Origin: Microscillaceae bacterium
GTDB lineage: Bacteria; Bacteroidota; Bacteroidia; Cytophagales; Microscillaceae
DNA: 52,205 nt
Assembly (NCBI GenBank): GCA_025054775.1
Contig: JANWZA010000016.1
Span: 1 to 52,205, forward strand
Direction: 5' to 3'
Of this stretch, positions 51,526 through 52,205 are shown piece after piece (position 1 is the first letter of the stretch; each line of letters begins with the position of its first letter). Under the pieces are notes generated by a model that did not search any database, was not told where the DNA came from, and worked only from the letters and a program-made list of their open reading frames with translations. The position numbers and the translations under genes were made by a program.

Positions 51526-52205
51526 TTATTTGAGAGTAATCAGCGGTATTTTAGTATTAGAAACAAACAAATTGCTCACACTTCCATCTAAAAGATTCTC
51601 CCAAAAATCTTTGGTGCGAGGATGCATGATGAGCATATCAGGTTTGTAAACTCGTAGGAACTCGGCGAGTCCAACTTCGGTTTCATTATCTCCGTTGGTG
51701 CGCATAAAGTAGAGGTTTACTTTGGGATAAATATTTTGCAAGCGTTCTAAGAAGGCATGATTATCTAGTTTTTCAAGGTCAATACCATCAGGAAAAACGG
51801 GGTAAACGTGAACTACGTCAATCGTGGCATCAAAAAATTTAGCAAAAAGCATAGCTCTTTTTAGCTCGTCCTCTACATGGTGTAAGGTAGAAGCCATAGC
51901 AATTCGGCGGATAGGTTTTCGGTAATCTGCTTCCTTGGGGATAGCTAATACATCACACTTTACTTGCTTAATAAGGTTAGCCGTATTGCTTCCGAAGATT
52001 ACCTTTTTTAGCCCTGCTGCTCCCTGAGTTCCCATTACCACCAAATCTATTTTGTAATGATTGATAATCTCAATAATTGTTTCTACGATAAAGGGATTAG
52101 TTTTTACTAAAAAGCGTACATTTTCGGGGTTGCGTTTTTTTCCATGTTGAGTATAAGCTTTATCTACACTTTGAGCGAGTTTTTCGGTATTTTCTTTGAT
52201 AAAAT
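51526..52205 (-). CDS. Universal stress protein (tandem UspA), C-terminal part
   Basis: The frame runs without a stop to the right edge, so about 226 C-terminal residues are visible and the start is outside the window. Visible domain one ends with IDLVVMGTQGAAGLKKVIFGSNTANLI, the UspA ATP-binding loop GxxG...GS/T. A second UspA-like unit begins with IRRIAMASTLHHVEDELKRAML and ends MLIMHPRTKDFWENLLDGSVSNLFVSNTKIPLITLK, whose loop is degenerate. Tandem Usp proteins bind ATP and act in stress responses, but their mechanism is unclear. The ATG 52033-52035 inside the GTQG motif is not a start. Confidence 0.93.
   Translation of the reverse strand, partial: FIKENTEKLAQSVDKAYTQHGKKRNPENVRFLVKTNPFIVETIIEIINHYKIDLVVMGTQGAAGLKKVIFGSNTANLIKQVKCDVLAIPKEADYRKPIRRIAMASTLHHVEDELKRAMLFAKFFDATIDVVHVYPVFPDGIDLEKLDNHAFLERLQNIYPKVNLYFMRTNGDNETEVGLAEFLRVYKPDMLIMHPRTKDFWENLLDGSVSNLFVSNTKIPLITLK

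Overview
The window is a piece of a Bacteroidota chromosome, most likely from the order Cytophagales. The reasons are: a type IX secretion C-terminal sorting domain on a subtilase; several outer-membrane barrels and lipoproteins with Bacteroidota-style signals; the TTTG-(about 19 bp)-TAnnTTTG promoter type upstream of several genes; AT-rich sequence (GC about 35-40 percent by eye); start codons with little Shine-Dalgarno signal; and the pairing of coaX with a barrel gene. Menaquinone (MenA) and C5-type heme synthesis (HemL) genes are present. I see no prophage, plasmid functions, CRISPR array or complete insertion sequence. I count 40 protein genes (33 on the minus strand, 7 on the plus strand, two cut by the window edges) and one tRNA.

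Layout. 1-719 is the start of an exported amidohydrolase. 720-1615 is a gene-free spacer holding a 21-bp degenerate tandem array that changes orientation at its centre. 1616-3805 is pnp. 3949-9019 carries a UMF1 transporter, a sugar-nucleotide pyrophosphorylase, an outer-membrane barrel and a lipoprotein. 9328-13661 carries a YihY/BrkB membrane protein, a MacB-type permease, pfkA and a Ppx/GppA phosphatase. 14103-14771 is a small barrel gene lying between inverted copies of a dispersed repeat. 15362-19233 holds hemL, menA and a YwqK-repeat protein. 19518-22453 holds a membrane metallophosphoesterase and a class I glutamine amidotransferase. 22475-30142 is a long minus-strand run: nadE, cobS, a LolC/E-like permease, a neutral-ceramidase-like protein, a barrel and coaX.

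30190-30360 is a structured repeat of consecutive hairpins; a diverged part-copy lies at 38201-38261. 30388-34760 holds an EamA transporter, tRNA-Leu(GAG), a histidine-heptad lipoprotein, an Omp85-type barrel and an unknown lipoprotein. 34939-36450 encodes a DNA methyltransferase that appears fused to a PD-(D/E)XK nuclease domain and an Ig/PKD-like tail. 36778-39011 holds hpf, a Xer recombinase and a nitroreductase. 39102-43277 holds the secreted subtilase and a beta-lactamase-fold hydrolase. 43424-45655 holds two convergent sensor kinases. The rest holds a NUDIX hydrolase, a membrane-anchored spermidine-synthase-like protein, an M42 peptidase, a 3-methyladenine glycosylase, an efflux adaptor and a universal stress protein.

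Most of the window is housekeeping. The parts worth a second look are the 21-bp mirror array, the two dispersed repeat families (one with a hairpin loop inverted relative to its flanks), the methyltransferase-nuclease-Ig fusion and the histidine-heptad lipoprotein. Several starts were moved from upstream TTG or GTG codons to internal ATGs. In three cases (nadE, the nitroreductase, the M42 peptidase) the TTG lies upstream of the likely -7 promoter box.
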